Of a stretch of 63,068 nt of DNA, positions 1 to 11,208 are shown piece after piece; the first letter of the stretch is position 1, and each line of letters starts with the position of its first letter. This stretch comes from Gymnopilus junonius (Eukaryota; Basidiomycota; Agaricomycetes; Agaricales; Galerinaceae), in NCBI GenBank assembly GCA_015501075.1, contig JADNYJ010000210.1, positions 1 to 63,068 of the forward strand, written 5' to 3'. The notes beneath the pieces are model-generated. The model was not told the origin of the DNA, made no database searches, and was given only the letters and a program-made list of their open reading frames with translations. The position numbers and the translations under genes are program-made.

Positions 1-629
1 GGAGTCTGCTCATGGAAAGTCTGCCCCTTGTGCCTGGGAAATTGAATTACACATTGGAAGAAGGAAAACAGAAACATGAAAGTGCCCTGATCGACGGAAA
101 GAAGCTGTTAGCGCCATGATGAACATTGGCGCACACGGTTCGTATGAACGGGACCCAGATTGGCCAAGATCATGCCTTTTCAGTGCGTGAGAGAATTGCC
201 AATTGCAGTAGTTTTGATGGGTTTAAACTCAGCGGCATTGAAAAAATATTGCGCCATCTTGGTCGGATATCGCAACAGTGGTGCTCATGCTCTTTAAACA
301 GACCTTAGTCCATTTGGTTCCTCAAATTCGGAGATTCGTCATCTTCGAATAATGTTCTTTTCTCCACTTTCGCCTGGAAAACCCGACCGAATCTCGTTCC
401 TTCTTTTCCACCGCCAACAACTTGGTTAGGTTTGTCGGCGCCTGCAAATTTCATTTCCTCTCGTTCCTTGCGATAGGGAGTTTTGCCCTCAATATTTCCT
501 AGTTAGCCGCTGGGCAAATTCTGACGCCTATCGCACCGATTAAATTGGGTGACACTCTTTCCACCATCATTTGGTATAAAATAGGTCCTTCCTGGATTAC
601 CCCTCCCCAGTCGCCCATTTGTCTCTACG
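1..629. other. Left edge and upstream region of the sulfate permease gene
   Basis: No gene can be supported here. A plus-strand frame stays open from the window edge to a stop near position 117 and could be the tail of a gene lying to the left, but it is only about 37 codons and resembles nothing I know. The remainder is AT- and pyrimidine-rich and probably holds the promoter and 5' leader of the permease. Confidence 0.4.
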
Positions 630-3397
630 ATGTCTCTTTCCTCTGTCAAACGTTGGGGGAAACACGTCGTAGGATACCCCGAGACGAAGGTCCCCGTCGC
701 CTCAAGTGTTGAGTACACGAAGCGCATTTTTCAGAACCCCGTTCAGAGAGTCCGTGCTTCTTTTCTCTTTTGTCCTATTACGTACTAATTGCCGCTTCTC
801 TGCCTCTAGGTTCAAGACTACTTGATCAGTCTTTTCCCCATTCTAAAATGGATCGGAAAGTACAGTCAGTATTCTTTCTGCTCGTCGTCTGTTACCCTGT
901 AATCTAACCCTTTCTCAAGATCTGGGATGGTTTACTGGGGATCTCATCGCTGGGCTGACTGTCGGTATCGTCCTGGTACCGCAAGGAATGTCTTACGCTC
1001 TTGTACGTTACTCCCGGCCATCTACTACTTATTTCCTGACAATCGTTCTTGGCAGATCGCGACCCTTCCTGCAGAGTACGGCCTTTACTCGTCATTTATC
1101 GGAGTCCTCATCTATTGCGTAAGAAATATACTGAATTTCAAACCTTTTTTTCTCACTTACTTTTATTTCTAGTTTTTTGCGACGTCAAAGGATGTGTCGA
1201 TTGGACCCGTCGCCGTCATGTCCCTGACGGTGTCCCAAATTATAAAGCACGTAGATGCCAAGCATCCTGGGGAATGGGCAGGCCCTGAAATTGCAACTAC
1301 ACTGGCCTTTATTACTGGATTCATCGTTCTTGGGATTGGCATTCTCCGTCTTGGATGGATTGTTGAATTCATTCCAGCCCCTGCTGTCAGTGGTTTCATG
1401 ACCGGTTCAGCAATCAACATCGCTGCTGGCCAAGTCCCTGGATTAATGGGCATTTCTGGATTTGAGTGAGTTCATGTTCTGCTTCATTCTAATTACAAGT
1501 CTGACCTCAACACAGCACTCGAGCTGCAACATACAGAGTCATCATCAATACTCTGAAGGGATTGCCACGCACGACGCTGGATGCCGCTTGGGGACTTACG
1601 GGCCTCGCATGCCTTTACTTGATCCGTTACTTCTGCACATACATGACGAAGAAGTTCCCCCGCCGGCGTAAGTAATTCATTTTCATTTTGTGATGCTTTT
1701 TATTGAAGTCTCCACAGAACGCTGGTTTTTCTTTATCAACGTCCTGAGAAATGCTTTTGTTATCATTGTCTTGACTATTGCCGCTTGGCTTTACTGCCGT
1801 CATAGAAAGAGCAAGAGTGGAAAATACCCTATCAAACTCTTACTTACTGTGCCTCGTGGTTTCAAGCACGTTGGCCAACCGAAGATAGAGAAAGCACTCC
1901 TAACAGCCCTAGCTCCCGAACTCCCGGTCGCGACTATTATCCTCCTATTAGAGCACATTGCTATATCCAAGTGTAAGATATCGTGTTTTTGAAAGCCTCC
2001 GCGCATAAACTGACAGCATTTCAGCTTTTGGTAGATTGAACGGCTACAAGATTAATCCTAATCAAGAGCTCATTGCAATTGGCGTAACGAACACCATTGG
2101 GTCCTGCTTCTCTGCATATCCTGCAACTGGGTCGTTCTCTCGTTCTGCACTCAAGTCAAAATCCGGCGTCCGCACGCCCTTGGCCGGCGTTATCACAGCT
2201 GTTGTCGTCGTTACAGCCCTTTATGGTTTGACCAGCGCATTCTTCTGGATACCCACTGCTGGATTGTCTGCCGTCATAATCCACGCCGTCGCAGATCTGG
2301 TGGCCAGCCCGTCGCAGGTAAGAGTCATGCCTCATTTGAAGGACCGAGAACTAATTGGAACCTCTGCAGGTTTACTCTTTCTGGCGTGTTTCTCCGCTCG
2401 AATTCGTTATCTGGGCTGCAGCAGTCCTTGTGACAATCTTCTCCACCATTGAAGATGGAATTTATACATCGATCTGCACTTCTTTGTTCTTGCTCTTAGT
2501 CCGTATCGCGCATCCTCGTGGCTCCTTCCTTGGGAAGGCTATCATCCAAGAAGACTCTCCGGACAGCAAAGAGCAACGTGAAATTTTCTTGCCCCTTTCT
2601 AGAGGAGGAATTATCAGCCCCGATATCAAAATTGTCCCGCCTGCACCTGGGGTCCTCGTTTATCGATGCGAAGAGAGTTATCTGTACCCCAATTGCTCCA
2701 TCATTAACTCCACTCTCGTCGACTACGTTAAGGAAAATATTCGAAGAGGCAAAGATATGAGCATCGTTAAGCTTAGCGACAGACCATGGAATGATCCTGC
2801 TCCTAGACATGGAGGGGCCGAAGAGGAGCGAGCTGCAAACCAGGCGAAACCCGATCTACACGCGATTGTTCTCGACTTCTCTATGGTGTAAGTGCTCATT
2901 TCAAGTTTTAGACTCTTCTCCCGATTAAATGGAATTCTTAGTTCACATATAGACGTTACAGCTACTCAAGCGCTGATTGATACCCGCACCGAAGTAGAAA
3001 GATGGGTAGATCACCCAGTAGAGGTTCGCTTCTGAAGTGCTACATGAGGAGATCTCACCGCTAAATATGAAATTTCTAGTTCCACTTTGCAACCGTCCTC
3101 TCCCCTTGGATACGTCGTGCTCTGATTGCTGGTGGATTCGGAATTGGCATCCCCACAATCAAAATACGAGATATCACTGCTGTTGTTCCATACAGAGATG
3201 GCACTGAGGAGCTGAAATACGACAAGGATGATGACAAGGATGACATTGAATCCCGCGACGTCAAGAAACGCTCAGGCTCTGAATCGCCTCCACCTGTCAG
3301 AGAGGGATATACTGCCCTCATCTCCGACGATACGCCATTCTTCCACGTCGACCTTGTTACCGCTGTTAGGGCTGCTGAAGGTGGTCTGAACCACTGA
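630..3397 (+). CDS. SUL1: SulP-family sulfate permease
   Basis: Plasma-membrane sulfate transporter of the SulP/SLC26 family, which imports sulfate for assimilation into Cys and Met. The start is the ATG at 630. The first intron is 750-809, and further short introns split the gene. The N-terminal segment after exon 2 carries the SulP signature: TGDLIAGLTVGIVLVPQGMS, then Ala-Glu-Tyr-Gly-Leu-Tyr and SIGPVAVMSL. Many hydrophobic helices follow up to about 2500. The C-terminal third is a cytoplasmic STAS domain (IVLDFSMV, then HIDVTATQALID across an intron near 2891-2941). The tail is charged and Asp/Lys-rich and ends at the TGA at 3395-3397. Length is about 750 residues, normal for fungal SUL1/SUL2. 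I cannot tell sulfate from a related anion by sequence. Family assignment is very secure; exact exon ends are inferred. Confidence 0.93.
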
Positions 3398-3651
3398 ACC
3401 TAATCTTTATGAAGTCCTTACGACTATTTCTTAGTTATTTCTTTTTTGTAAATTTTTTAGTTGTACACTCCACTATCTAGGGCTAGGACTTGGTTCGGGA
3501 TTTAAAATACCAGCAGGCGGCTGCGGGCGCCTTTCTGTCGACGACATGGTCCTGTAATATATCATCAAATGTTATTTAGATGTGAAAGAAAGGGGTTGTC
3601 AAATCGTGGACAACGGCATGCGAACCGTACCGACCTCTGCTCATCATTATT

Positions 3652-4866
3652 ATGTTCCAGCTTCTACTTCGTCCTTCACGTCCACTTTTACAACTAGCTC
3701 TGTCACGCTCATTTTTCACTCAGTCTCCCAGACTATCAGGGCATAATAAAGTAAGATGGTGTACACTTTACTGTCGATTCATAACTAATTACTGAGTATT
3801 TGTAGTGGTCGAAAATCAAAGATAAAAAAGGCGCAAATGACGCGCAAAAGAGCGCCCTGTATACAAAAATCAACCGTGTATGGCTATTTCTCCGTTTCCA
3901 GGACGCGTTGCCTGACTTTTTTTTGCCGTTAGGAAATCGCTGTCGCTGTTAAAAGTTAGTAAGATGAGACTCGGATACTTACTATGAGTCTGAAGTGAAT
4001 CGTTCTTAGCTGGTGGGTCCGTTGACCCGGAAAAGAATATCCAACTAGTCACCGTGTTGAAGAAGGCGAAGGAATTGGGTGTCCCTAAAGACAACGTGGA
4101 GAAAGCTTTGGCAAATGCAAGTACTCTGTCGAATGGCGAACCTCTATAAAATATAACACTCTTCTTTCAGTGCGTAAAAGGCAAAGATCAAACGGGGGAG
4201 AAACTGGTGTATGAGGCCCTCGCATACAAAGCAGTCGGGGTTGTCATGTACGAGTTCTGCTCGTTCTAGTCCTGCGCTATACTCAAAGCTTTATGAAGAG
4301 AATGCGTTACGGACAATACCAATCGAACGATCCACAATGTTCGGGAAGTCCTTACTTCTCATGGGTGAGCCAGAATCATAGCCAGCGAAATGTGAGGCTT
4401 ACACTCTGCTCTGTGCATTCAGTGCCCATATGACGCCGGTCAACTTCATGTTCAGTCGAAGAGGATGCGTGACTGTGTCTTTGGATGACCCAGCAGAACA
4501 ATTAGACGGGCTTATGGGATTTGCGATTCAAAGCGGCGCTCTGGACGTAGACGAAGCACCAGAGGCAGAAGACGCCTCTGAGTTGGAGTCGATTTTCCAG
4601 GCGCGTTTTTCTTTCTCTTGTCCAAGTTAACATCCTTACGTTTGTAACAGCTCTTTTGTGAACCACAATCGTTAGCGGCTTTGGAAGATGCTGTGGAGAA
4701 TGCTCCTTCCGACCTTAAAATCACTATTAAATCTGCAGAAGTAGCTTATATGCCTAATGAGCGCTTTCCCTCGGTGGAGGATGATGTCAAGAAAGGCGTG
4801 AAAGACCTTAAAGAAGATCTGGAGGCAATAGACGATGTCTCCAGAGTGTGGACTTCCCTAGATTAG
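3652..4866 (+). CDS. TACO1: YebC/TACO1-family mitochondrial translational activator
   Basis: Member of the YebC/PmpR family; the eukaryotic members (TACO1, yeast Dpc29) act in the mitochondrial matrix in translation by the mitoribosome. Exon 1 starts at the ATG at 3652 and encodes about 30 residues rich in Arg, Leu and Ser with no acidic residue, a typical matrix presequence. It then enters the family motif HNKWSKIKDKKGANDAQKSA. Introns are seen at 3751-3805 and 3878-3932, and three more follow. Later conserved blocks are KELGVPKDNVEKALANA, ECVTDNTNRTIHNVRE, and NFMFSRRGCVTVS. The C-terminal part (PNERFPSVEDDVKKGVKDL) ends at TAG 4864-4866. One intron, 4601-4650, must use a GC donor to keep the frame. 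The family call is secure; the localisation is inferred from the leader. Confidence 0.9.
4601..4650 (+). other. GC-AG intron in the TACO1-like gene
   Basis: The exon reads ...Ile-Phe-Gln up to 4600, the next base pair is GC rather than GT (CAG|GCGCGT), and the acceptor is TTTGTAACAG at 4641-4650. Removing exactly these 50 nt joins Ile-Phe-Gln to Leu-Phe-Cys-Glu in phase 0. The only nearby GT donors give a stop or an intron of about 26 nt. Confidence 0.7.
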
Positions 4867-5408
4867 CTAGTGCCGTAGTTTTGCGCAAAATAAGGATGAA
4901 GCCTAATGCTGGCGGGCATCTTCGTGCTTGACTTCAACTCAAAGCGGACGTTGCACTCAGAACGGGGGTATGGAACATGCAAACCAGCAGCTTCCTCAGC
5001 ACTTCACCTTGACACCCTCAGTCCTTCAGACTCTTGTGTAATTTCCTTCTGTCCAGCCCCGACAGGTCCATCTTAGTGTCCCTTGAAACTTAAGCTAGAA
5101 CGCTGTGACTCGGAAGAAAGAGATTGTCGGCCAGAGTTGGTTTATATCGCCGAGCAAAGAAAATTTCCAATGCGAGTAGGGTATGTATCTGCCACCTATC
5201 GGAGAGAGCTGGATCCGCCAGACGACGGAGAATAACGACTGCAGCTCACAGCTCGAGGGAGCTCATCTGCTGTGCCATGTTGCGAGGTTGGAGCGAAGAG
5301 GAATTGTGGGCATAGTGAAAACGAGAAAAGATGGGATGAGCACCGCAAGCAAAATAGGAATTAAAGGTATGTCGAATTAGGTGATACGCAAGTGAAAGGT
5401 TCTATATA
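4867..5408. other. Intergenic, tail-to-tail
   Basis: About 540 bp between the stop codons of the TACO1-like gene (plus) and MRP10 (minus). Short open frames exist but none has coding character or a recognisable motif. Probably two 3' UTRs. Confidence 0.4.
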
Positions 5409-5767
5409 TCACTGGATCTTTTTCCCTAATCTAGCGAGGTGGTAGTTGATGGTTGGTTTATGGACTTTCTTTGGCATTGGCTGAAGCGCAAGAAAAATAG
5501 GTCAAAAGGTACTGATATACACATAGAAAAAGATGTGACGGACCGTCCTGCGCATACATTGGAACAAGTCTTCCGCCATGGAGTGGCACTCCTTTACGGA
5601 CATGAAGTCCGCTGAGGCAGCCCAGCAGGCGAGCATGGCAGTGAGCTGAGGAGCACACATGACACTCTGTGCAGCTACAGAGAAAAATGAGAAGAATAAA
5701 AGACAGAAAAAGACGGAGACATGCCTTTGCGAGGGCGAACCTTGAGTTTTTCGATGTGGATGGTCAT
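5409..5767 (-). CDS. MRP10: Mitochondrial small-subunit ribosomal protein mS37 (Mrp10, CHCH family)
   Basis: Small structural protein of the mitoribosome small subunit, imported through the MIA40 disulfide route. Three exons give an 81-residue protein. Exon 1 (ATG at 5765-5767) encodes MTIHIEKLKVRPRK. Exon 2 holds the twin Cx9C motif: CAPQLTAMLAC, then CHSMAEDLFQC. Exon 3 encodes the conserved basic tail with PTINYHLARLGKK and ends at the TGA complement at 5409-5411. The first intron (5675-5724) has a GC donor. The gene is divergent to UBC6, with 91 bp between start codons. Size, the Cys spacing and the tail all fit the Mrp10 family of fungi, so confidence is high although the gene is easily missed. 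Confidence 0.88.
5675..5724 (-). other. GC-AG intron in MRP10
   Basis: On the minus strand the donor is AAAG|GCATGT and the acceptor CTGTAG. This 50-nt removal joins Arg-Pro-Arg-Lys to Ala-Ala-Gln-Ser-Val in frame and leads directly into the first Cx9C motif. Using the nearest GT two bases downstream of the GC shifts the frame. Confidence 0.7.
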
Positions 5768-5790
5768 GGTGGCAAGAATAGGACGCGGCG

Positions 5791-5796
5791 CACGTG
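5791..5796. promoter_or_regulatory. CACGTG palindrome in the MRP10/UBC6 divergent promoter
   Basis: A perfect CACGTG (E-box/Cbf1-type core) lies in the 91-bp gap between two divergent start codons. It is one of five CACRTG sites found in divergent gaps of this window. The binding factor is inferred, not shown. Confidence 0.35.
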
Positions 5797-5858
5797 ATTA
5801 AATTAGAAAAGTAATTAAAGTTACTGATTTGCTCACGAACCTCCACGTCCGTTCCGTC

Positions 5859-7148
5859 ATGGCCACGCTCAACAAGAACAACTCGGGTCAGCCCTACATC
5901 GTTCACCACAGTGCACTCCGCTGATAAATGTTCTCAATCCAGCCGTAAAGCGAATAATGCAGGAGGCAAGAGAGCTTGCCAACGATCCCTCCACCGATTA
6001 CGCAGCAGGTCCCCTCGAGGTAACCCGATATCTCGCTGCTCTTGGTACATTCCTGACTGTTATTATGTGCTAACAGGACGATATTTTTGTATGAAATCCA
6101 GCATTATATTTTTCTCATGATCCTCACCGCATCCCCCAGGAATGGCATTGTACACTTCGCGGACCGGCAGGAACAGAGTTTGAGGGCGGCCTATACCATT
6201 TTCGCATCTTACTCCCCGCTGAATACCCATTTCGACCGCCTTCTATCATGATTCTGACACCGAATGGAAGATTTGAGCTTAACACCAAGGTGCGGATAGA
6301 TATCAAACACTTCTGTTTCGTTGAGATCCTGACCAGTTGCTTCACGGAAGATATGCATTAGTTTCACGAACTGTGCGTAATGGATTCGCTCGGCTGGACT
6401 TAGTTCTCATCCTGGATTAGATCATGAAGAGCTATGGCAGCCTGCATGGGGGGTGCGAACAGGTAAGTCGTGCATATGAATGTCCTGGGTCGCTTTGATA
6501 TATTCGATCTTTTTCAGCTATAATTGGTCTGCAAGGTTTCTTCCCTTTAAAAGGACAAGCTGCTGTTGGTGTTGGTTCAATAGAATATCCGGCTGCTGAG
6601 CGAAAGAGACTAGCAACACTGTGAGTCTAGTTCTGCTCTGCTAGTCAAATCTTACTGACTATTCCGATAGATCGAGAGATTGGATCTGCCCGCATTGTAA
6701 ACAAACTAATCTGGAACATCTCCCTGACCCCCCTGCCCCTATTCCGACTGGCCAGACACTCGGACAAGCTCTCACAGAGAGGCTCGGTCCATCTTCTGAA
6801 GATGCTCCAGAAGTCGAGAATGAGAGTGACCAAACCACGGCTAGCCAACATTCTCTCACAGATGCCCAGCGGTCTGAGGTGCAGGCCATGGCAAGCGCCT
6901 TGCATGACCGACTCAACTCACTACGAAATAGGACTGAAGAGGCGGTCGACATGACACCAAAAGAACCATCTCGGCAGTCACCAGATATAACTCGCGTGGA
7001 TACGCCGTCGACACCTGCGTCAATATCATCTTTCCAGGAGGTGCGTGCGCCCGTCCGGAGCAGCGAGAAGCCCCCTGTTCTGCTCGATACTGCGATTTGC
7101 TTCCTTCTAGTTTTGCTATTTGCGATCATCTGTCGGAGAATGGTTTGA
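5859..7148 (+). CDS. UBC6: Ubc6-type ER-anchored ubiquitin-conjugating enzyme E2
   Basis: E2 of the UBC6/UBE2J class, which supplies ubiquitin to ER-associated degradation ligases. The short first exon starts at ATG 5859 (MATLNKNNSA) and joins VKRIMQEARELANDP after an intron ending near 5942. The UBC fold follows: FEWHCTLRGPAGTEFEGG, then PFRPPSIMILTPNGRFELNT. The HPN motif of ordinary E2s is replaced by Thr-Pro-Asn-Gly-Arg-Phe, as expected for this class. The active-site Cys lies in KICISFTNYHEELWQPAWG, which is assembled over two introns. A long Ser/Glu/Gln-rich linker leads to a C-terminal hydrophobic helix (LDTAICFLLVLLFAIICRRM), a tail anchor, then TGA at 7146-7148. Architecture is complete and the assignment is secure. 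Confidence 0.93.
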
Positions 7149-7307
7149 ATGTCTCAGCGGGATCGTGGGTTTGTATTCTTTGTAGTTGTGGATTGTATTA
7201 ATAGCCAAGTAATTATCGAGACGAAACAGGCTGAGACAGCAGTGCTCAATCTTAAGCCGATCCACTCTTTTCTATAAAGCACAGCATTCACAGAAGCAGT
7301 TGGCCAA

Positions 7308-7868
7308 ATGGCCGCCTCTAACCGTCTTCCTCGCAGAAACTCCCTTCGTCTGCCTCCTCAGCCCCCCGCTATTCCAATACCACCTTCTCTCAAGCAGTCC
7401 CCTTACCTCACCGCTCCCATCTTCAACCGCGAGGTTTCTCCGATCTTGCCAAGTGAAGAAGACGAGAAATGGCTGCAGGACACTATACCTATTGCCTCAC
7501 CCACGAGTCCGTCAGCGACCTTCAGCATTCGCCGCGGTAGCACCCAGGAATACCTTGGGAGGCGAGCAAACGTTATCCAGCCTTCTTCCACGGAATCAAC
7601 AAGCCTTCTCGTCCCCTCCATGCCCTATTCGAGGCCTTCATCTTCCTGCTCTGACTATCCATCCTCAACACTATCATTGAATGAGAGCAGGTTGCAGACG
7701 AGATACCTTGGCCACTCTCTCCTGCCATCGGCTGAGGGCTTGTCGCCTACAGCGCCTAGGGCTATTCACCTCAAGCAATCCGTATCAGATCCCAACGTCT
7801 CCCAATTACCCCGTCGTTCAGGCCAGGACTATTTCTCTGGAGCATCTCCTGCCATAAGAGATGGGTGA
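7308..7868 (+). CDS. Uncharacterised Ser/Pro-rich protein, 186 residues
   Basis: A single-exon frame from ATG 7308 to TGA 7866-7868, which I do not recognise. It starts MAASNRLPRRNSLRLPPQPP and is low in hydrophobic stretches, with many Ser, Pro and Arg-x-x-Ser sites (for example RRNS, RRGS, RRSG) that could be kinase targets. There is no signal peptide, membrane segment or catalytic motif. It lies 160 bp after UBC6 in the same direction. Composition resembles the disordered regulatory proteins common in mushrooms. A length of 186 codons without a stop or intron, with an ATG at the start, favours a real gene, but function cannot be guessed. Confidence 0.5.
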   Translation: MAASNRLPRRNSLRLPPQPPAIPIPPSLKQSPYLTAPIFNREVSPILPSEEDEKWLQDTIPIASPTSPSATFSIRRGSTQEYLGRRANVIQPSSTESTSLLVPSMPYSRPSSSCSDYPSSTLSLNESRLQTRYLGHSLLPSAEGLSPTAPRAIHLKQSVSDPNVSQLPRRSGQDYFSGASPAIRDG

Positions 7869-8421
7869 ATCGTGGCTTCCGTATTGCATGCAGTCGGATT
7901 TGTGAATAGTAGCATCACTCCTTCGTCGTGTCTTATTTTCTCTCTTTTAGCAACAGTGTATTTTGTATCCCATTCACTATTCTTTTTCGTCGTTCATTCC
8001 GTTACTACTTTTCTGTCTTTTGGGTATCTGGTGGCCGGGTATCATGATTATACACTCATCGAAACAATTTGTATATTCCTACAACAACAATCATTAGCTC
8101 TACAATACACGCCTGAATAAACGGATTGGCTTGTCTATGTCATAGATATCACACATGCTTCACACATCAAGATCATGATGTAGCCGCGCTATGCCTGGAC
8201 CTAGCCTGATGCAGTCCGATTCTCCTGTGCCAGATCCATAACATTACGCCAAGGCCAATTTTCAATTTTCAATTGCATATGAATTATGATTCGAACCTTG
8301 TATTTTGAGAGAACAAGAACTGCTTCTCGATCGAGCTAATGGAATGTTGGATGTACGTAGTATAAGCAGGAACAGAGTGAAAAGGAGGAAAAGAAGGCTC
8401 GTACAATTTCGCAAAAATAAA
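7869..8421. other. Intergenic, tail-to-tail
   Basis: About 550 bp between convergent stops. T-rich on the left (likely 3' UTR), with an imperfect ATTTTCAATTTTC repeat near 8260. No gene or RNA seen. Confidence 0.4.
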
Positions 8422-11078
8422 CTACTTTTTCTTCTGGTCACGAACACTGAATACTAGTGTGTCTTCGTCCTCTAAGTTGGAGGTAGCGATGGATGTCGAG
8501 TTGGTCAGCATTTTACCCATATAAGATAATCGAATGCGGGAGGCAGGTACTGCGCTGCCAGTATGTTGTAAAATACGATCTCGAAGGGTGGAAACAAGAA
8601 GGTTGAGGGGTAAATCGGGGATAGCAACAATCTGCCCTTGTAACTTCCACTCGGGCTTCGAAGGATCATTCGGCATCTGGACTTGCAGTGATATAGGATG
8701 CTGTGAAAGCGGTCAGTCCACTGGAAATGGTCCACCATGCTGAAATACACTTACAGGATGCATAGCAAGCCAGTCTTCTTCTGGATACAGGGCACCACCT
8801 GGCAGCTTGGCCACTCTTTGACGCTTGGCAGGAGGTATCTCATCGGCTCCACCACCTTCCATTTCATCAGCAGACCGGACCATCCCAGCCTGTACACTTT
8901 GAATAACATTATTAGCAGCAGCAAGAGCAGCCATTCTCGTGGGATGCATGCCAGCAGCACCAGGTGGTTGGTATCCGAATGGCTGGGCTGAATCCATACC
9001 CTGGTAATGTAAAGGCGGAAGCATAACAGGAGGTTGGGCGTTATACATAGAGGCCGGCTGTGGTCCTGAAGAAACTGTGGCGGCAGAATAAGCTCCTGAG
9101 TTGGTAGGTGGTGCAGGGAGAGATGCAGGAGCAGGTGGGAGAGTTGTCAGTGGAGGTGGTACCGCTGCAGGGCCGATTCCTGGTCCAATGGCGTTGGCTT
9201 CTTGCCTGAGGCATATGTCGGTTATTACTCAATGAGAAATTGGCTATATATAAAAAACTTACGGTCCAAGACCTTTCGCGCGGTGGATAGCAGCGATCTG
9301 CTCGTCCGTATTGACGTTTCTCGAGAATTTGTCTAGAGTATTCAGTTTGCTGGCGGTATGACCATCCCAAACAACCTTTTCCCTCTCCTTTCGTTTTTCC
9401 CTCTCAATGGCTTCTTCGCGTTTTCTTCTTTCTTCGTCCGTTTCAGTACCGAAAATGTCTACACGCGTACGAGCAAGATTTTGCAAAGACGTGACGACGT
9501 TGGCTCCTCGTTGAAGTTCGGACGCTTGAGCTTTACGAGCTTCAAGGTTGTCACGCTGTTCTTTCCATTTGGGGTCAAGTAACTCAATACGCATATGTTC
9601 TTGAAGCTCGTCAACAGGGATTTGCTGTCCACAGATTGTACAGGTTGTCATCGTGACCTTGCCCTTCTTGTCGCCAACTTTCAATCAAAATGCAAGCTTC
9701 AGGTTGCAATGAAAACGAAAAGAAAAAGAGTGACTCACGTTTAGGGACATAATCCGTCCTAATCTTCATTGGACCCGCCGGGTTCATTGCGCTAGCTTGC
9801 AAGGCTTGGGCATGAGCAATAGCTCTCTGCCTCTCTTCATCCTCCTGTCTCTGCTTGCTTGCAACCTCTTCTTCATCATCACTTTGCTCCATTTCTGCGT
9901 CGTCTTCTGGAGCTGATCCAACCGCACCGACGGCTGCAGCAGCCTCTGCCTCGGCAGCAGCTTGACGCGCCCGATGAGCTTCGACGTCATCCGCTGTCGT
10001 CTCCATAATCATGGCCGCCATTCGCTTTTGGGCAAGTGTCATGTTTTCGACTTCTTGTACACTCATTGGAAGAGGAAGCTCAGAGTTGGCGTCAACGGCA
10101 GTGAATTCAATAGTTTGCACGATGGCATAGTCGTGCCAGTCAATTTCAGCGAAGGCTCCTGCAAATTGAATTGAGCGTTACCATTCGGGCAGAAAACGGA
10201 TAAAAACACGTAAGAAAGACACGTACTTCGCTCGGCCTCTTGGTCGTCCTGCCTCTTCTGCTCCTTTTCCCGCTTGTTTTTCTCCCATTTGGCATGCTTG
10301 CGAGCATCCTCGAGAGTCTTCCACCGTGCTCCTTCTCGAGTTCTTTCTTTCAACCGTTCCAACGATTCCTTGCTGGGTTGAATGACTTTCGTGTATTGCT
10401 CGACCAGTCGATTGAAGTAACCAAAGAGGGAATGCGTCGGCCGTAAAAAGTCGAATTGGTAGTTGCGACCTTCCCGAGCAGAAAGAGTTGCTAAGAAGCT
10501 ACGACCTCGGCATGCAGTAAACAGCGCTGTTTGCTTCATGATATCCCTATCAACAACCACGTTAGCGTTCAAACTACTTTTCGAAAACGAGGTTACGCAC
10601 AAGTCAATAGGACTAATATTTGGAAGATCCAGGATAAACTCTGCGGGGGGAGGTTCGACTCCAATGTCAACAGGTTCTTTGGACCGAGTTACCTCTGTCT
10701 TATCCTTCGTAGCCACCTCCTCTTCAACTTCCCCCTTGGCGACTTTGTCCATTTTGTGTCGATAGTAGGCATGGTACGGATCGGCTGGGTTGAGAAAAGA
10801 GAACTTGGGATCGGAGCGCTGTCCTTCTCGGACCCGTTCTTCAAAAAGAGGCGGGTTTGCAGACCGAGCAACGTACAGAGCTGTCCTATCGATGACAACT
10901 GGAGAAACATGTGAGATTATAGGAGAAGCAATAGTCGTTCATGTGTTTGCTCACCCTTTATTTCAGGAGGGGGCAGAATGAGGCCACTGCTGAATCTCAG
11001 ACTAACCGTAGTGCCCATTGTGTAATCCTGGTGGCCATTCAAAGCGGATCCATTGAGAAGAGTTGCGACTTCGGTCAT
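8422..11078 (-). CDS. SF3A1: Splicing factor 3A subunit 1 (SF3a120/Prp21)
   Basis: Core U2 snRNP component that joins the SF3a complex and helps branch-site recognition. Starts at ATG (complement of 11076-11078, MTEVATLLNG) and ends at the TAG complement 8422-8424. Domains in order: a first SURP module at about residues 43-90 (DRTALYVARSANPPLFEERV and FSFLNPADPYHAYYRHKM); a second SURP after an intron (DIMKQTALFTACRGRSFLA, then FLRPTHSLFGYFNRLVEQYT); the PRP21-like helical region with Glu/Lys-rich helices and an acidic stretch; a Cys-x2-Cys zinc-binding-like segment (CTICGQQIPVDELQEHMR); a Pro-rich linker; and a C-terminal ubiquitin-like domain (IPDLPLNLLVSTLRDRI) ending in Lys-Lys-Lys. This is the full family architecture. 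The start lies 130 bp from the divergent start of MRPL31. Confidence 0.94.
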
Positions 11079-11165
11079 AGTGGTGGTTGTAGTTCAGGAT
11101 GAAGAAGGCACTGAGGGATTGGAATGTCCAGTCCTCTTTCTCACGGTAAATATTGACTCGCGTCG

Positions 11166-11186
11166 AGCTCTAGTCAAGCTCTAGTC
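11166..11186. repeat. Tandem AGCTCTAGTC repeat in the SF3A1/MRPL31 gap
   Basis: The 10-mer AGCTCTAGTC occurs twice, at 11166-11175 and 11177-11186, in the 130-bp gap between two divergent start codons. It could be a promoter element or chance. Confidence 0.3.
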
Positions 11187-11208
11187 GTCACCTTTACTTT
11201 AACTACTT

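Noticed and set aside
5124..5380. Short plus-strand frames between TACO1-like and MRP10
   Set aside because: Overlapping frames with Arg/Ser-rich, non-conserved sequence and no splice support.
6405..6420. A 27-nt or 31-nt intron in the UBC6 active-site region
   Set aside because: A normal 48-nt intron ending GGATTAG joins Phe-Thr-Asn to Tyr-His-Glu-Glu and restores the family motif, so no micro-intron is needed.
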